From contig JAEDGZ010000008.1 in the NCBI GenBank assembly GCA_016297215.1, positions 8,609 to 72,608 on the forward strand: a stretch of DNA of 64,000 nucleotides. Reading direction: 5' to 3'. Position numbers and translations under genes: made by a program. This document shows, in pieces, positions 51,906-62,553 of this stretch; position 1 is the first letter of the stretch, and each line of letters opens with the position of its first letter. A model generated the notes under the pieces. It saw only the letters and a program-made list of their open reading frames with translations. It was not told the origin of the DNA and did no database searches. Source of the stretch: Paludibacteraceae bacterium. GTDB taxonomy: Bacteria; Bacteroidota; Bacteroidia; Bacteroidales; Paludibacteraceae.

Positions 51906-52853
51906 TTACAAATTAAATTTTGATTTTAGCCGATTTTCTTCTTCTGCCAGTTGCTGCAAGAAGCGCTTGCTCTCTTCGCTGTCGGGATGGAGGATACGGT
52001 GGTGTTTTTTCTGATAGAAACGGTGCAGCGTCTGCATGTCTTGTTGCGTCTGAGGGCTCATGTAGGTGCTGACAAACCGCTCCCACACATACTGCACCGC
52101 CTGCGCCGATGGGTGCATCATGTCCTCCGCGTAGAAACGGTAGTCGCGCAACTCGTCCAGCACTATCTCGTAGGAAGGGAAGTACTCCACTGCCGACATC
52201 GTCTGCTCATGGGGGTGCGGTCTCCCGACCGCACCATCAAATTGTCTTGTCAGTTCCTCCACCGCTGCCAGCAAAATTCCCTTCGATAGTTGGTTCTCGT
52301 GCAGACCGTCCTTGATATGACGTATCGGTGAGACGGTGAAGATGAAATGCTTATCCTTGTATTGCTCCAAGATTGGCTCCCATGCCGCCACTATCTCATT
52401 GACCGTCAGCCGTCTGCGGGTGAATGCCGAGGCGGGTAACTTATGGCAGTTGGCGACCACCCGCCCCTCGTATTCATACCCCCACGCTGTGCCGAAGGTG
52501 ATTATGATAACGGTCGCCTTCGCCAACGCCTGCACCATCTGCTCGCGGCTCTCCGCCACCGCCCGACGCACTTTCTCCTCATTGGTATTGGAGAAAGAAC
52601 CGTGCCTCAACAGACTGTGGTACAGACCTTTATCATATACTATCCAATCCTCATCTGCGCGAGTATCCATCGCCTGCGCGATAGACAGCGGGTTGTAGAG
52701 CGTGCCATACGGATTCGACGTGTGAGGCAGATAGCAAGCCACAATCTTGTCCGCCATGCTGTCCGAGAAACAAGAGCCCAAAAGCAACACATGGTCTTGG
52801 TAGGTTATCTGCCACTCCGATGGTGCTATATGTACAATAGTCTGCAAGTCCAT
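51906..52853 (-). CDS. GSCFA-domain protein
   Basis: The 315-aa protein has an SGNH/GDSL-like fold with the GSCF motif (LLLGSCFSDSMADKI, about 25-39), HKLPASAFTRRRLTVNEI, and HIKDGLHENQLSKGIL, then YFPSYEIVLDELRDYRFY and DMMHPSAQAV. GSCFA proteins act in cell-envelope or polysaccharide metabolism in Bacteroidota, but the reaction is unproven. A family B palindrome (52211-52235) is read as DGAVGRPHPHE between two conserved motifs. Behind a promoter at 52991-53023. Confidence 0.85.
   Translation of the reverse strand: MDLQTIVHIAPSEWQITYQDHVLLLGSCFSDSMADKIVACYLPHTSNPYGTLYNPLSIAQAMDTRADEDWIVYDKGLYHSLLRHGSFSNTNEEKVRRAVAESREQMVQALAKATVIIITFGTAWGYEYEGRVVANCHKLPASAFTRRRLTVNEIVAAWEPILEQYKDKHFIFTVSPIRHIKDGLHENQLSKGILLAAVEELTRQFDGAVGRPHPHEQTMSAVEYFPSYEIVLDELRDYRFYAEDMMHPSAQAVQYVWERFVSTYMSPQTQQDMQTLHRFYQKKHHRILHPDSEESKRFLQQLAEEENRLKSKFNL
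52211..52235. repeat. Family B palindrome inside the GSCFA gene
   Basis: GGTGCGG-N8-CCGCACC, in frame, same core as in the S9 peptidase gene. Confidence 0.85.
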
Positions 52854-52865
52854 AGGTTAGGAGTG

Positions 52866-52967
52866 TTATTTTATACTCAAAAAGTCTCCAAGAGGCAGAA
52901 TATGCGCCACTTGAGTGTATCTTTTCTTGTGTAAATCAATAGGCTTGACAAAGGGTTTTGCTTTCAT
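52866..52967 (-). CDS. Possible small protein or leader peptide, 33 aa
   Basis: ATG at 52967 starts an open frame MKAKPFVKPIDLHKKRYTQV...LGDFLSIK that ends at 52866, 12 bases upstream of the GSCFA start. It is the first ATG behind the promoter. Length and sequence match no family known to me. It may be a real small protein, an upstream leader peptide or chance. Confidence 0.35.
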   Translation of the reverse strand: MKAKPFVKPIDLHKKRYTQVAHILPLGDFLSIK

Positions 52968-52990
52968 TGTATTATCGTATTAAATTGGTC

Positions 52991-53023
52991 GCAAAGGTAC
53001 TACTTTTTTTTGAATTAAACAAA
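52991..53023 (-). promoter_or_regulatory. Promoter of the small ORF and GSCFA gene
   Basis: Minus strand TTTG (53020-53023), 20 bases, TACCTTTGC (52991-52999). Confidence 0.7.
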
Positions 53024-53075
53024 TTTTGATTGTGAAATTTGAGGTTAGATAATTAGGAGGTTGTCTATGTATAAT

Positions 53076-53125
53076 GTCCCTTTGTAGGGGCAGAAAAATT
53101 TATATTCTTACCCTCGCAAAGGGAC
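53076..53125. other. Inverted repeat behind the TonB receptor gene
   Basis: GTCCCTTTG (53076-53084) and CAAAGGGAC (53117-53125) enclose a second partial pairing (AGGGG/CCCT). It starts just past the stop codon of the TonB receptor and may end its transcript, though no clear T tract follows. Confidence 0.45.
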
Positions 53126-53130
53126 ATCGT

Positions 53131-55242
53131 TTATGGTATTGCTTTGATGGATATCTTCGCCCATGCACCGGGCTGTAGGATACCGCCGTAGTCGTAGTAG
53201 CGGGTGTTGGTCATGTTGGTGCAGTCCACACTCACGCGCAGGTGCTTGTTCTGCCAGAAAAGCGAGCCGTCCAAGAGCCACACGGGTTGGTAGTCTTGCA
53301 CCTCGCCTTGCGCGTCGTTGTACTGCCCTTCGCGCTGCTGGAAGCGTACCGTCCACGAAGCGCCCAACCCCTTGTAGATACCGTGCTCGAGGTGGATAGT
53401 GAGTTTATGGCTCAGGTAGTCGAGATAGCGCGAGCCTGCTTCCTTCAAATCCAAGTCCAGATAGGTGTAGGCGTAGTCCACCGACAAGCAGCGCAGCCAT
53501 TCGTTCCAGCGATATGCCACCGATAGTTCCACGCCCGTGGCATTCACCTGCTGCTGGTTCTGCGCATGGTAGGGGCGCTTGGTATCCTCGGGGGTATAGA
53601 CCCAGTCGATGATGTTCTTGCCCCAACGGTAGTACCAATCTGCCGCCAGCGAGAGGCTGCCTGCCTTGCCAAAGGTGGGATTGTACTTCGTGCCCACGGA
53701 GAGCAGCCACGCTTCCTCGGGCTGCAAGTCCTTTTTACCCAACTGGTTGCCTGCGTTGTAGTAGAGGTCTGTGAAGGTAGGCATGCGAAGCGAACGATTG
53801 GCGTTGATATAGACGCTGCTGTTCTTCGCGTATTCGTATCCGATGTTCGCACCGCCTGCAAAGTGGTTGCCAAACTGCGTGTTGTAGGTGCCGTTCACGC
53901 CCAGCGAAGCCGACAAGCCTGCGTAGTAGAAGGTTTGCTCTGCAAAGTAGTTGAGGTGGAAGCGGTTGCCGCCACGCACCAAGTCCAACACCCGCACGTC
54001 CGCCAAGTCGAAGCCCTCCACGTTGGGAATCTGCCCGTTGGGGTTGATGGTGTCGCCGAGGTTGGTGGAGTGGATATTCTCGTTGCGGACACTCACACCG
54101 AAGGAGGTGGTGCCTATGCGCGAAGCATAGTGCGCGGAGAGCGCCGCCGTCGTGGTCTGTGCGAAGTGGAAGTTACCGTATAGGCGTTTTCCTCGATGCC
54201 ACTCGTAGCGGTCGTAGTTGGCGCGGTATGCAGCCTGCGCCTCCAGTCGCCATGCGCCCCAACGGTGTGCGTACTTGGCAGAGGCGAAGGCTGTACGTGT
54301 GGCGTCGAACTGGTCTTGCGAGCCGAAGCCGTAGTACATGCCGGCACCTGCGTCTTTCCACTGTGCGCCCATCTGGACATCGAGTCCGCGCCAACGCGTC
54401 TGCAAGTAGAGGTTCGCCAACTGATAGTCGGAGTTGGTGAGCGCCGTCTGCTCTTTCTCGGTGGGGTCGGGAGTGTAGTAGCCCTCGGCGCGCGAGTACT
54501 CGGCGGAGGCGTTGATGTGCACCTCGTCTTTCTGCCACGAGCCTGCGAATTCGGGGTTTACCAAGCCGTTCATGCCTGCCGTGAGTTTCAGCACCATCTC
54601 GGGAGTGGTCTTGGTGATGATGTTGACGGCTCCGGAGAAGGCTCCGAAGAGGTTGGCGGACGTGCCCTGCAAGACCTCCACGCGCTCTATGAGCGAGGGC
54701 GAGATAGGCAGGTTGAGCGCATAGTGCCCCGTGTGGAAGTCGTTGAGACTCACACCGTTGAGCATGACGAGCACTTGGTCGAAGGTGCCGCCCCGCATGC
54801 TGATATCCGCTTGTGCGCCATTGGCGCCTCGCGTGCGGACATCAACGCCCGGCAGATATTGCAAAATATCTGCTACGGTCTGGATAGGCAAAGCCTGAAT
54901 CTCGTCGTGTGAGACTTGCGTAATGAGTCGATACGCATCCGAATTAACTTCAGCTTTCTGAGAAATCACCAGCACCTCCTGAAGACTAAGTTGCCGGCTG
55001 TCGGTAAGCGCGGAGTCCTTAGGAACTCCCTCATCCGCCTCGATGGAGACTGCTCCTGCCGTGAGCATGAGAGCGACCAATGCCGCACTCTTGCCGTGTT
55101 TGAGCATCTCCAAGTCGGTCATGTAGCCCGACACACGCCCGATGGTTACCTCGCGGTGGAGGGAACAGAAGGCGGCGTATGCCTTGTGGCAGAACCGACG
55201 GAAGCGAAATGCACGCTTGTTTGTAAGAAATGGTTTGAACAT
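53131..55242 (-). CDS. TonB-dependent outer-membrane receptor, BtuB-like
   Basis: About 703 aa. The N-terminal extension RFCHKAYAAFCSLHREVTIG is the type seen on BtuB-like receptors of Bacteroides. Plug domain at about 95-200 (ALPIQTVADILQYLPGVDVR; ADISMRGGTFDQVLVMLNGV), then a 22-strand barrel to the end (GAWAKISIKAIP). It should import a large ligand such as a corrinoid. The substrate is not proven, and no btuFCD or riboswitch lies near. The start at 55242 fits the promoter at 55299-55331; the longer frame up to 55353 would begin before transcription starts. Confidence 0.9.
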   Translation of the reverse strand: MFKPFLTNKRAFRFRRFCHKAYAAFCSLHREVTIGRVSGYMTDLEMLKHGKSAALVALMLTAGAVSIEADEGVPKDSALTDSRQLSLQEVLVISQKAEVNSDAYRLITQVSHDEIQALPIQTVADILQYLPGVDVRTRGANGAQADISMRGGTFDQVLVMLNGVSLNDFHTGHYALNLPISPSLIERVEVLQGTSANLFGAFSGAVNIITKTTPEMVLKLTAGMNGLVNPEFAGSWQKDEVHINASAEYSRAEGYYTPDPTEKEQTALTNSDYQLANLYLQTRWRGLDVQMGAQWKDAGAGMYYGFGSQDQFDATRTAFASAKYAHRWGAWRLEAQAAYRANYDRYEWHRGKRLYGNFHFAQTTTAALSAHYASRIGTTSFGVSVRNENIHSTNLGDTINPNGQIPNVEGFDLADVRVLDLVRGGNRFHLNYFAEQTFYYAGLSASLGVNGTYNTQFGNHFAGGANIGYEYAKNSSVYINANRSLRMPTFTDLYYNAGNQLGKKDLQPEEAWLLSVGTKYNPTFGKAGSLSLAADWYYRWGKNIIDWVYTPEDTKRPYHAQNQQQVNATGVELSVAYRWNEWLRCLSVDYAYTYLDLDLKEAGSRYLDYLSHKLTIHLEHGIYKGLGASWTVRFQQREGQYNDAQGEVQDYQPVWLLDGSLFWQNKHLRVSVDCTNMTNTRYYDYGGILQPGAWAKISIKAIP

Positions 55243-55298
55243 AAAAGAAATACGATTTCGCCATGCTTGTTTCGTACTTTCAAGACGCGAAATCGGCA

Positions 55299-55331
55299 GC
55301 AAAGGTACTGCTTTTTGGGGAAATATGCAAG
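55299..55331 (-). promoter_or_regulatory. Promoter of the TonB receptor gene
   Basis: Minus strand CTTG (55328-55331), 20 bases, TACCTTTGC (55299-55307). Confidence 0.7.
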
Positions 55332-55519
55332 AGCAAGTATTCAATTTGACCAATTATTACTACATATGTACTGACGATAAAGGATATACGTTTCCACCCG
55401 TAAGCCTGCCAATATGGCGGAAAAGATATCCGTTTTTTATGTATCTACTGCCAATTTGTCATATTGTTTGCACTTTGGTACAAAAATTGAACAACAATCA
55501 ATAAAGTATGCAACGCCCT

Positions 55520-55652
55520 GCCCGGGTGCGCAGGCGTCCCCGCCTGCTATCAGGGAGGTGTGGTCTCCAGGCCGCACCAAAAGAGAAGCCCGGGTACGCC
55601 CCGCCCCCATCGGGACTATAAAATACTGGGGACGCGGGTGTCTCACCCGCGG
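55520..55652. repeat. Pile-up of four palindromes upstream of clpB
   Basis: In order: family A (55520-55548), family B (55553-55578), family D (55589-55618) and a family A relative with ACGCGGG/CCCGCGG arms (55628-55652). The last lies 36 bases before the clpB start. The rest of 55332-55687 shows no gene; a promoter for clpB was not recognised. Confidence 0.85.
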
Positions 55653-55687
55653 TAAAAATATAATAGGTAACTAACACAAAACCAACT

Positions 55688-57814
<2,127 letters not shown>

Positions 57815-57827
57815 TCAGCAGACCTTC

Positions 57828-58043
57828 CCGTACAATTCCCGTACTATTCCCGTGCTATTCCCGTACAATAAAGCAGACCATACCGAGAGACTCCCGAGGG
57901 AATACCACGGGAATGCAGGGAATCGGGACAAGGGAACTGGGGACAGGGAAACTGGGGACGCCCCGACAGGTCGCGGGCGGTATAGAATCTAAGAGAATGC
58001 AAAGCCATTGGGACACCCCAACAGGTCGCGGGCGAGAAGTCGC
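57828..58043. repeat. Intergenic repeats between clpB and the patatin gene
   Basis: ATTCCCGTACT-type 11-bp tandem units (57828-57870), CGGGAATGCAGGGAATC tracts, and two related palindromes ACGCCCCGACAGGTCGCGGGCG (57957-57978; second at about 58013-58034 with ACCCCAACAGG). No gene was seen in this 326-base gap. Confidence 0.75.
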
Positions 58044-58075
58044 ATTGATAAGGGTCATGCAATGCAAAATTAATG

Positions 58076-58136
58076 GTTAATTACACGATAATTATATGTT
58101 AAAATAGACACGATAATTATATGTTAAAAAACCTAC
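58076..58136. repeat. Family K repeats (two units) before the patatin gene
   Basis: ACACGATAATTATATGTTAAAA appears at 58084-58105 and again at 58109-58130. They are a few bases upstream of the start codon. Confidence 0.85.
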
Positions 58137-58140
58137 AAAT

Positions 58141-58983
58141 ATGAAACTCGGATTAGTATTAGAAGGCGGCGGCATGCGAGGCATCTACACCTGCGGCGTG
58201 CTGGACGTGATGATGGAGAAAGGGCTGGAGCCCGATGTCCTCTGCGGCACGTCTGCAGGGGCGCTCTTCGGTATCAACCTGCCCTCCAAGCAGAAAGGAC
58301 GCGGCTTCCGCTACAACTACAAGCACTGCGTGGACCCCAACTACGTGTCGGTGCGTTCCCTGCTCAAGACGGGCAACATGGTCAATGTGGACTTTGCCTA
58401 CAACCGCATACCCAACGAGTTAGACCCCTTCGACGAAGAGACCTACGAGAAGTCCAAGACCAAGGTGTTTGCCACGGTAACCAACGTGCGCACGGGCAAG
58501 GCGGAATACAAACTCATTGAGAACTGCTACAAACAGATTGACTGGCTGCGGGCATCGGGCTCGCTGCCGTTCATCTCCCACCGCGTCAAGATAGACGGCG
58601 AGGAATACTTGGACGGCGGACTCGTGGATAACATCCCGCTGGATAAGGCGTTTGAGGAAGGTTGCGACAAGGTCATCGTGGTGCTCACGCGCCCGATGGA
58701 GTTCCGCATGAACGAGCCTCTCTACCTGCCGAGCAAGATTTTCTACCCCAGGGAAAAGAACCTGCAAGCCGCCCTCAAGGTGCGGACAGAGAACTACCAC
58801 AAACGCCTTGCGCAGATACGCGCCTTGCAGAAAGAGGGCAAAATCTTCGTCTTCTCGCCTCAGACCATCCTCCCTATCCGCCGCCTCGAGCGCAACCCGC
58901 TACATATCAAAGCCATCTACAAAATCGGCCTCCGCGACGCCACCACCCGCTGGCAAGAACTAGAAGAGTACCTGAAGAAGTAA
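58141..58983 (+). CDS. Patatin-like phospholipase
   Basis: The 280-aa protein is of the RssA/YjjU type. It has the glycine-rich oxyanion motif LEGGGMRGIYTCGVLD (about 7-22), nucleophile motif LCGTSAGALFG (Ser at about 39) and catalytic Asp in YLDGGLVDNIPL. It is expected to cleave acyl ester bonds of lipids. No signal peptide, so probably cytoplasmic or peripheral. It is followed by a strong terminator at 58990. Confidence 0.9.
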   Translation: MKLGLVLEGGGMRGIYTCGVLDVMMEKGLEPDVLCGTSAGALFGINLPSKQKGRGFRYNYKHCVDPNYVSVRSLLKTGNMVNVDFAYNRIPNELDPFDEETYEKSKTKVFATVTNVRTGKAEYKLIENCYKQIDWLRASGSLPFISHRVKIDGEEYLDGGLVDNIPLDKAFEEGCDKVIVVLTRPMEFRMNEPLYLPSKIFYPREKNLQAALKVRTENYHKRLAQIRALQKEGKIFVFSPQTILPIRRLERNPLHIKAIYKIGLRDATTRWQELEEYLKK

Positions 58984-58989
58984 TACAAG

Positions 58990-59031
58990 AAAAGGCTTAT
59001 TTGTCATGTAATAACAAATAAGCCTTTTTTA
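58990..59031. terminator. Strong bidirectional Rho-independent terminator
   Basis: AAAAGGCTTATTTGT-N9-ACAAATAAGCCTTTT, with T/A tracts on both sides. It serves the patatin gene and the converging SGNH gene. Confidence 0.92.
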
Positions 59032-59047
59032 TGTCATACTTTGCCAC

Positions 59048-60091
59048 TCATCGCGGTAATCGGAAAAGAGTAGTGTCTCCCTCCAACTCCATAATCCGTT
59101 GAGCAACTTGCACAGCAACAGCTTCTGCCCCTATCGGACTCCAATGCGTATCATTACAATAATAAATATCTTTCACACCAGCGGCTGCCATCTCACTCAA
59201 CGTGTCTTTTGAGTTAATAAGATAAGGTGTTTGAACTAAGGGACAAAAATCCTCTAACAATGTCTTTTCCCAATGCGCAGTATCTGCGATATATGTTTGA
59301 TACAAGTCATACTTATCTTCTGCAATCAATACATAAATGTGTATATCATTGGCATTTGCAAAAGCAAAAAGACTATCCATCTTTGCAGCCATTAGCGAAA
59401 GCGTGTCTTTACTATGCGAATAATCCAAATCATCTTGGTAAAAATACAAAGATGTTTCCTCTCCCTCACAAGTAAACATCGGTGTGTGTAAAGTAGTCTT
59501 CCGAACTGGATTAGCATATCCGAAATAATCTATTCGCCTCTTTACCCACATAGATGTCTCTAATAATAACGAAGTTTCACTACTCTTTTTGACACGATGT
59601 TTTGTTTCGTAATGTGTTGTGTCAATAATAGATTTACATATCATCTCTTGTGGAGAAAATGCAAATTTAGCACTCAAAAGTCTCTCAGGTAAGTGTCTTT
59701 CTACCGACTCTAAAATCACAATTTTAGGTATTAATTGTTGATTAGCAAGAAATAGACAACGATTAAACGGAGAAATGTACCAATCCGCATGTAAATTGTA
59801 TATGTTTTTTGTTGACCAAGAAGCCAAATAACTTGTATAACTATGCCCGCTAGGCTGTGAAAAAGAATCTCCTATCACTAAGATGCCATCTAGTGTGGTA
59901 TCTTTGTAGTGTATATTATGGACATATCCTATCTTCTTCGAAGTCTCTACTATGTAATCATCAGAAAAAGTGTATTGTCCTAATTTCCCAAGGTCGCCAT
60001 GTATATGAGGCGATATACACATCGCATAAAATACAATAGGCAAAATAATGGGAAAACTATAAAGCAATGTTTTCCAAATAAACTTCTTCAT
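59048..60091 (-). CDS. AlgJ/DHHW-like SGNH acyl-handling protein
   Basis: About 347 aa. One N-terminal membrane helix (LLYSFPIILPIVFYAMCIS), then an SGNH fold with GDSFSQPSGHS (about 83-93) and DTHWSPIGAEAVAVQVAQRI (about 319-338). This pattern is shared with AlgJ/AlgX and DHHW-motif proteins, which acetylate exopolysaccharides in the periplasm. The upstream partner, an MBOAT gene, ends 4 bases before this start and would pass the acetyl group over the membrane. ATG 60091 is preferred to one 13 codons upstream. The gene is AT-richer than its neighbours. Confidence 0.82.
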   Translation of the reverse strand: MKKFIWKTLLYSFPIILPIVFYAMCISPHIHGDLGKLGQYTFSDDYIVETSKKIGYVHNIHYKDTTLDGILVIGDSFSQPSGHSYTSYLASWSTKNIYNLHADWYISPFNRCLFLANQQLIPKIVILESVERHLPERLLSAKFAFSPQEMICKSIIDTTHYETKHRVKKSSETSLLLETSMWVKRRIDYFGYANPVRKTTLHTPMFTCEGEETSLYFYQDDLDYSHSKDTLSLMAAKMDSLFAFANANDIHIYVLIAEDKYDLYQTYIADTAHWEKTLLEDFCPLVQTPYLINSKDTLSEMAAAGVKDIYYCNDTHWSPIGAEAVAVQVAQRIMELEGDTTLFRLPR

Positions 60092-60095
60092 ACTA

Positions 60096-61589
60096 TCAAA
60101 ATTGGAAATAAATAAACGTTTGATTTTCACCTGTAAAAAAGAATATCAAAGTAAAAATCACATAGTACAAAGCAAAACGCAAGAAACTATTCTTGGGTAC
60201 TTTGGCTAAGGTATGTACTTCTTTTCTATTTAACCATTCTACCACCAACATTACTATAGTGACTCCCATACATTTGAGGAAGAGTTTCTTTTTAATAGGC
60301 AATGAAAATAGGCTCGCATTGCATATCCCCTGCACATATTCTGCAAATTGGGATATACTCTCGGCGCGGAAGATAATCCACCCAAAGACGACCAGCGAAA
60401 AGGTCAGTAGTATCTTAGGCAGGTCGCGCCACGTGGGGGCATCCATATACTTGCGGTTCTTACCTGTCAGAATAAGCGGCAGGAACAGCAACGCATGGTA
60501 CGCGCCCCACAGCACAAACGTCCAATTCGCACCATGCCAAAACCCGCTCAGAAGGAATATCACAAACGTATTCCGCACCACAATGGCTTTCTTGTACGCC
60601 TCGGGATGACGAGCATGGAGTGGTATATCAGGGCGGCTTCCGCCCAACGGAATATACACATAATCGCGGAACCATGTCGTCAGCGAAATATGCCAACGAC
60701 GCCAAAACTCCGCTATGTCCCTGCTGAAATAAGGCACGTTGAAGTTGCGCATCAGTCTGATACCGAACAACTTCGCCGTACCGATGGCTATATCCGAATA
60801 CCCCGAGAAGTCGCCGTAAATCTGAAACGTGAACAGCACCGCCGCCAGTGCCAGCGTGCTGCCCGACTGCTCACCTATCGAGCCAAAGACCGTATCCACA
60901 TACGTCGCGCAGTTATCCGCCACCACTATCTTCTTGAACAAGCCCCACAGTATCTGTCGCATACCGTCCACCGCCTGCTGATAATCGAACACCCGCCGCT
61001 GCTGAAACTGCGGCAGCAGGTTCGTCGCACGCTCGATAGGTCCTGCCACCAACTGCGGAAAGAAACTCAAAAACGCCGCAAACGCCACCAAGTCCCGCGT
61101 CGCCGCTATCTTTCCCTTATACACATCAATAGAATACGACAACGCCTGAAAGGTATAGAAACTAATCCCCACAGGCAACACCAAGTGTAGCAGATGCGTC
61201 TCTGCATCCACTCCCAACAGCCGAGCAAACGACTCGACAAAGAAATCGTAATACTTGAAAACACCTAAGATACCAAGGTTCAGCAGTACATTCGCCCAAA
61301 GCCAGAACTTCTTGTAACTTCTTTGCGAAGAATTACCCCCCCCCGTGCGGTTTGGCTCTTCGCGAGCAATCAGCAGCCCGCTACCATAAGAACAGAGCGT
61401 GGTGAGCGCAATCAGCAGCAGGAATTTCCAATCCCACCAACCGTAGAACACATAACTCGCTGCAAGTACAAACAGGTTCTGCCACCACAACTGCCGCTTG
61501 CACCTGCGCAAAGCGTAGTCGAACACAAACCAATACAGCAGAAACACTATCGGCAGAAATATCGCAAACTCAATGGAATTAAAAAGCAC
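60096..61589 (-). CDS. MBOAT-family O-acyltransferase (AlgI-like)
   Basis: The 497-aa inner-membrane protein has about 12 hydrophobic segments, with the family motifs YFSRDIAEFWRRWHISLTTW (about 295-315), FRDYVYIPLGG, and the catalytic His in LLSGFWHGANWTFVLWG (about 353). It moves acetyl groups from the cytoplasm to an envelope polysaccharide, with the SGNH protein encoded behind it. A run of nine C (G9 on the coding strand, 61336-61344, read as Gly-Gly-Gly) in a loop near residue 83 could slip during replication and switch the gene off. Confidence 0.92.
   Translation of the reverse strand: MLFNSIEFAIFLPIVFLLYWFVFDYALRRCKRQLWWQNLFVLAASYVFYGWWDWKFLLLIALTTLCSYGSGLLIAREEPNRTGGGNSSQRSYKKFWLWANVLLNLGILGVFKYYDFFVESFARLLGVDAETHLLHLVLPVGISFYTFQALSYSIDVYKGKIAATRDLVAFAAFLSFFPQLVAGPIERATNLLPQFQQRRVFDYQQAVDGMRQILWGLFKKIVVADNCATYVDTVFGSIGEQSGSTLALAAVLFTFQIYGDFSGYSDIAIGTAKLFGIRLMRNFNVPYFSRDIAEFWRRWHISLTTWFRDYVYIPLGGSRPDIPLHARHPEAYKKAIVVRNTFVIFLLSGFWHGANWTFVLWGAYHALLFLPLILTGKNRKYMDAPTWRDLPKILLTFSLVVFGWIIFRAESISQFAEYVQGICNASLFSLPIKKKLFLKCMGVTIVMLVVEWLNRKEVHTLAKVPKNSFLRFALYYVIFTLIFFFTGENQTFIYFQF
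61336..61344. repeat. C9 homopolymer inside the MBOAT gene
   Basis: Nine C in a row, the longest G/C run in the window, within a coding region. A candidate for phase variation. Confidence 0.85.
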
Positions 61590-61652
61590 GACGGAGCAAT
61601 TATGAATATAGATTTATGGTAGCATTGTGGTTGCTTCTTTGCAAAACCGCGT

Positions 61653-61685
61653 GCAAAAGTACTGCTTTTTAATGAAATATGCAAA
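61653..61685 (-). promoter_or_regulatory. Promoter of the MBOAT-SGNH pair
   Basis: Minus strand TTTG (61682-61685), 20 bases, TACTTTTGC (61653-61661). Confidence 0.75.
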
Positions 61686-61831
61686 TGTTTTGTATAGAAT
61701 CCTTTTGAAAAAACAAACAACCTTGCTAAAGTGAGAAAAAGTAGAACCTTTACAAACTTGTTTGTTTTTGGGAAGGATTATACGTTCCAAATGTGCAAAA
61801 TGGTAGTATTTTTCATTTTCTTTCCGAAAAA

Positions 61832-61863
61832 TTTGTATATGTGGAATGTTTTTTGTATCTTTG
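61832..61863 (+). promoter_or_regulatory. Promoter of the V-type ATPase operon
   Basis: TTTG (61832-61835), 20 bases, TATCTTTG (61856-61863). The leader is about 95 bases. The gap 61686-61831 shows nothing else. Confidence 0.75.
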
Positions 61864-61962
61864 CAGACGGTTTTGGTTTCTTTGCGAAAATATGTTCTAT
61901 AACATAAGGAACACCGGTTATCCAACTCCATACAGCAGAAAATAATAAAACTTACAGATACA

Positions 61963-62547
61963 ATGAACTTATCAGAATTAACCGACAAGATTTACGCAGA
62001 AGGCGTAGAGAAAGGTAATGCCGAAGCACAACAGATTATCGCGAAAGCCCAAGCAGAGGCAGAGAGCATCGTAGCCGAGGCAAAGAAACAAGCCGAAGCA
62101 CTGCAAGCACAGGCTGCTGCCAAAGCCGCAGAACTCGACAAGAACACCCGCGCGGAGTTGCGCCTGTTTGCTGAGCAGAGCGTGAACGCACTCAAGACCG
62201 AGGTTACCAACCTGCTGACCGACCAAGTGGCGCAAAGCAGCGTGAAAGCCGCTACCGCCGATGCGAAGTTCATGCAGGGCGTGATAGCCAAGTTGGCAGA
62301 GCAGATGGCAACGACCGGCGAGGTTACTATCGAGACCAAGGATGCCGAGGCGCTGCGTAAGTACTTTGCAGCCAACGCCAAAGGACTGCTGGATAAGGGC
62401 GTGAAAATCAACGAGGTGAAAGGTATCAAGACCGATTTCTCTATCGTGCCTGCCGAGGGCGGCTACAAGTTGAACTTCGGCGACAAGGAGTTCGTGGAGT
62501 ATTTCAAGGAGTTCCTCCGTCCGCAATTGGTTGAATTGTTATTCTAA
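61963..62547 (+). CDS. ntpE: V-type ATP synthase subunit E
   Basis: The 194-aa peripheral-stalk subunit has an N-terminal, Ala/Glu/Lys-rich coiled coil (about 10-75, with AEGVEKGNAEAQQIIAKAQA) and a C-terminal globular part. It is first in the operon, followed after 6 bases by DUF2764 and then by subunit A, the standard order in Bacteroidales. Confidence 0.9.
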   Translation: MNLSELTDKIYAEGVEKGNAEAQQIIAKAQAEAESIVAEAKKQAEALQAQAAAKAAELDKNTRAELRLFAEQSVNALKTEVTNLLTDQVAQSSVKAATADAKFMQGVIAKLAEQMATTGEVTIETKDAEALRKYFAANAKGLLDKGVKINEVKGIKTDFSIVPAEGGYKLNFGDKEFVEYFKEFLRPQLVELLF

Positions 62548-62553
62548 GCCGTT

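Noticed and set aside
55243..55353. N-terminal extension of the TonB receptor to 55353
   Set aside because: The promoter at 55299-55331 would lie inside it, and the start at 55242 matches the family.
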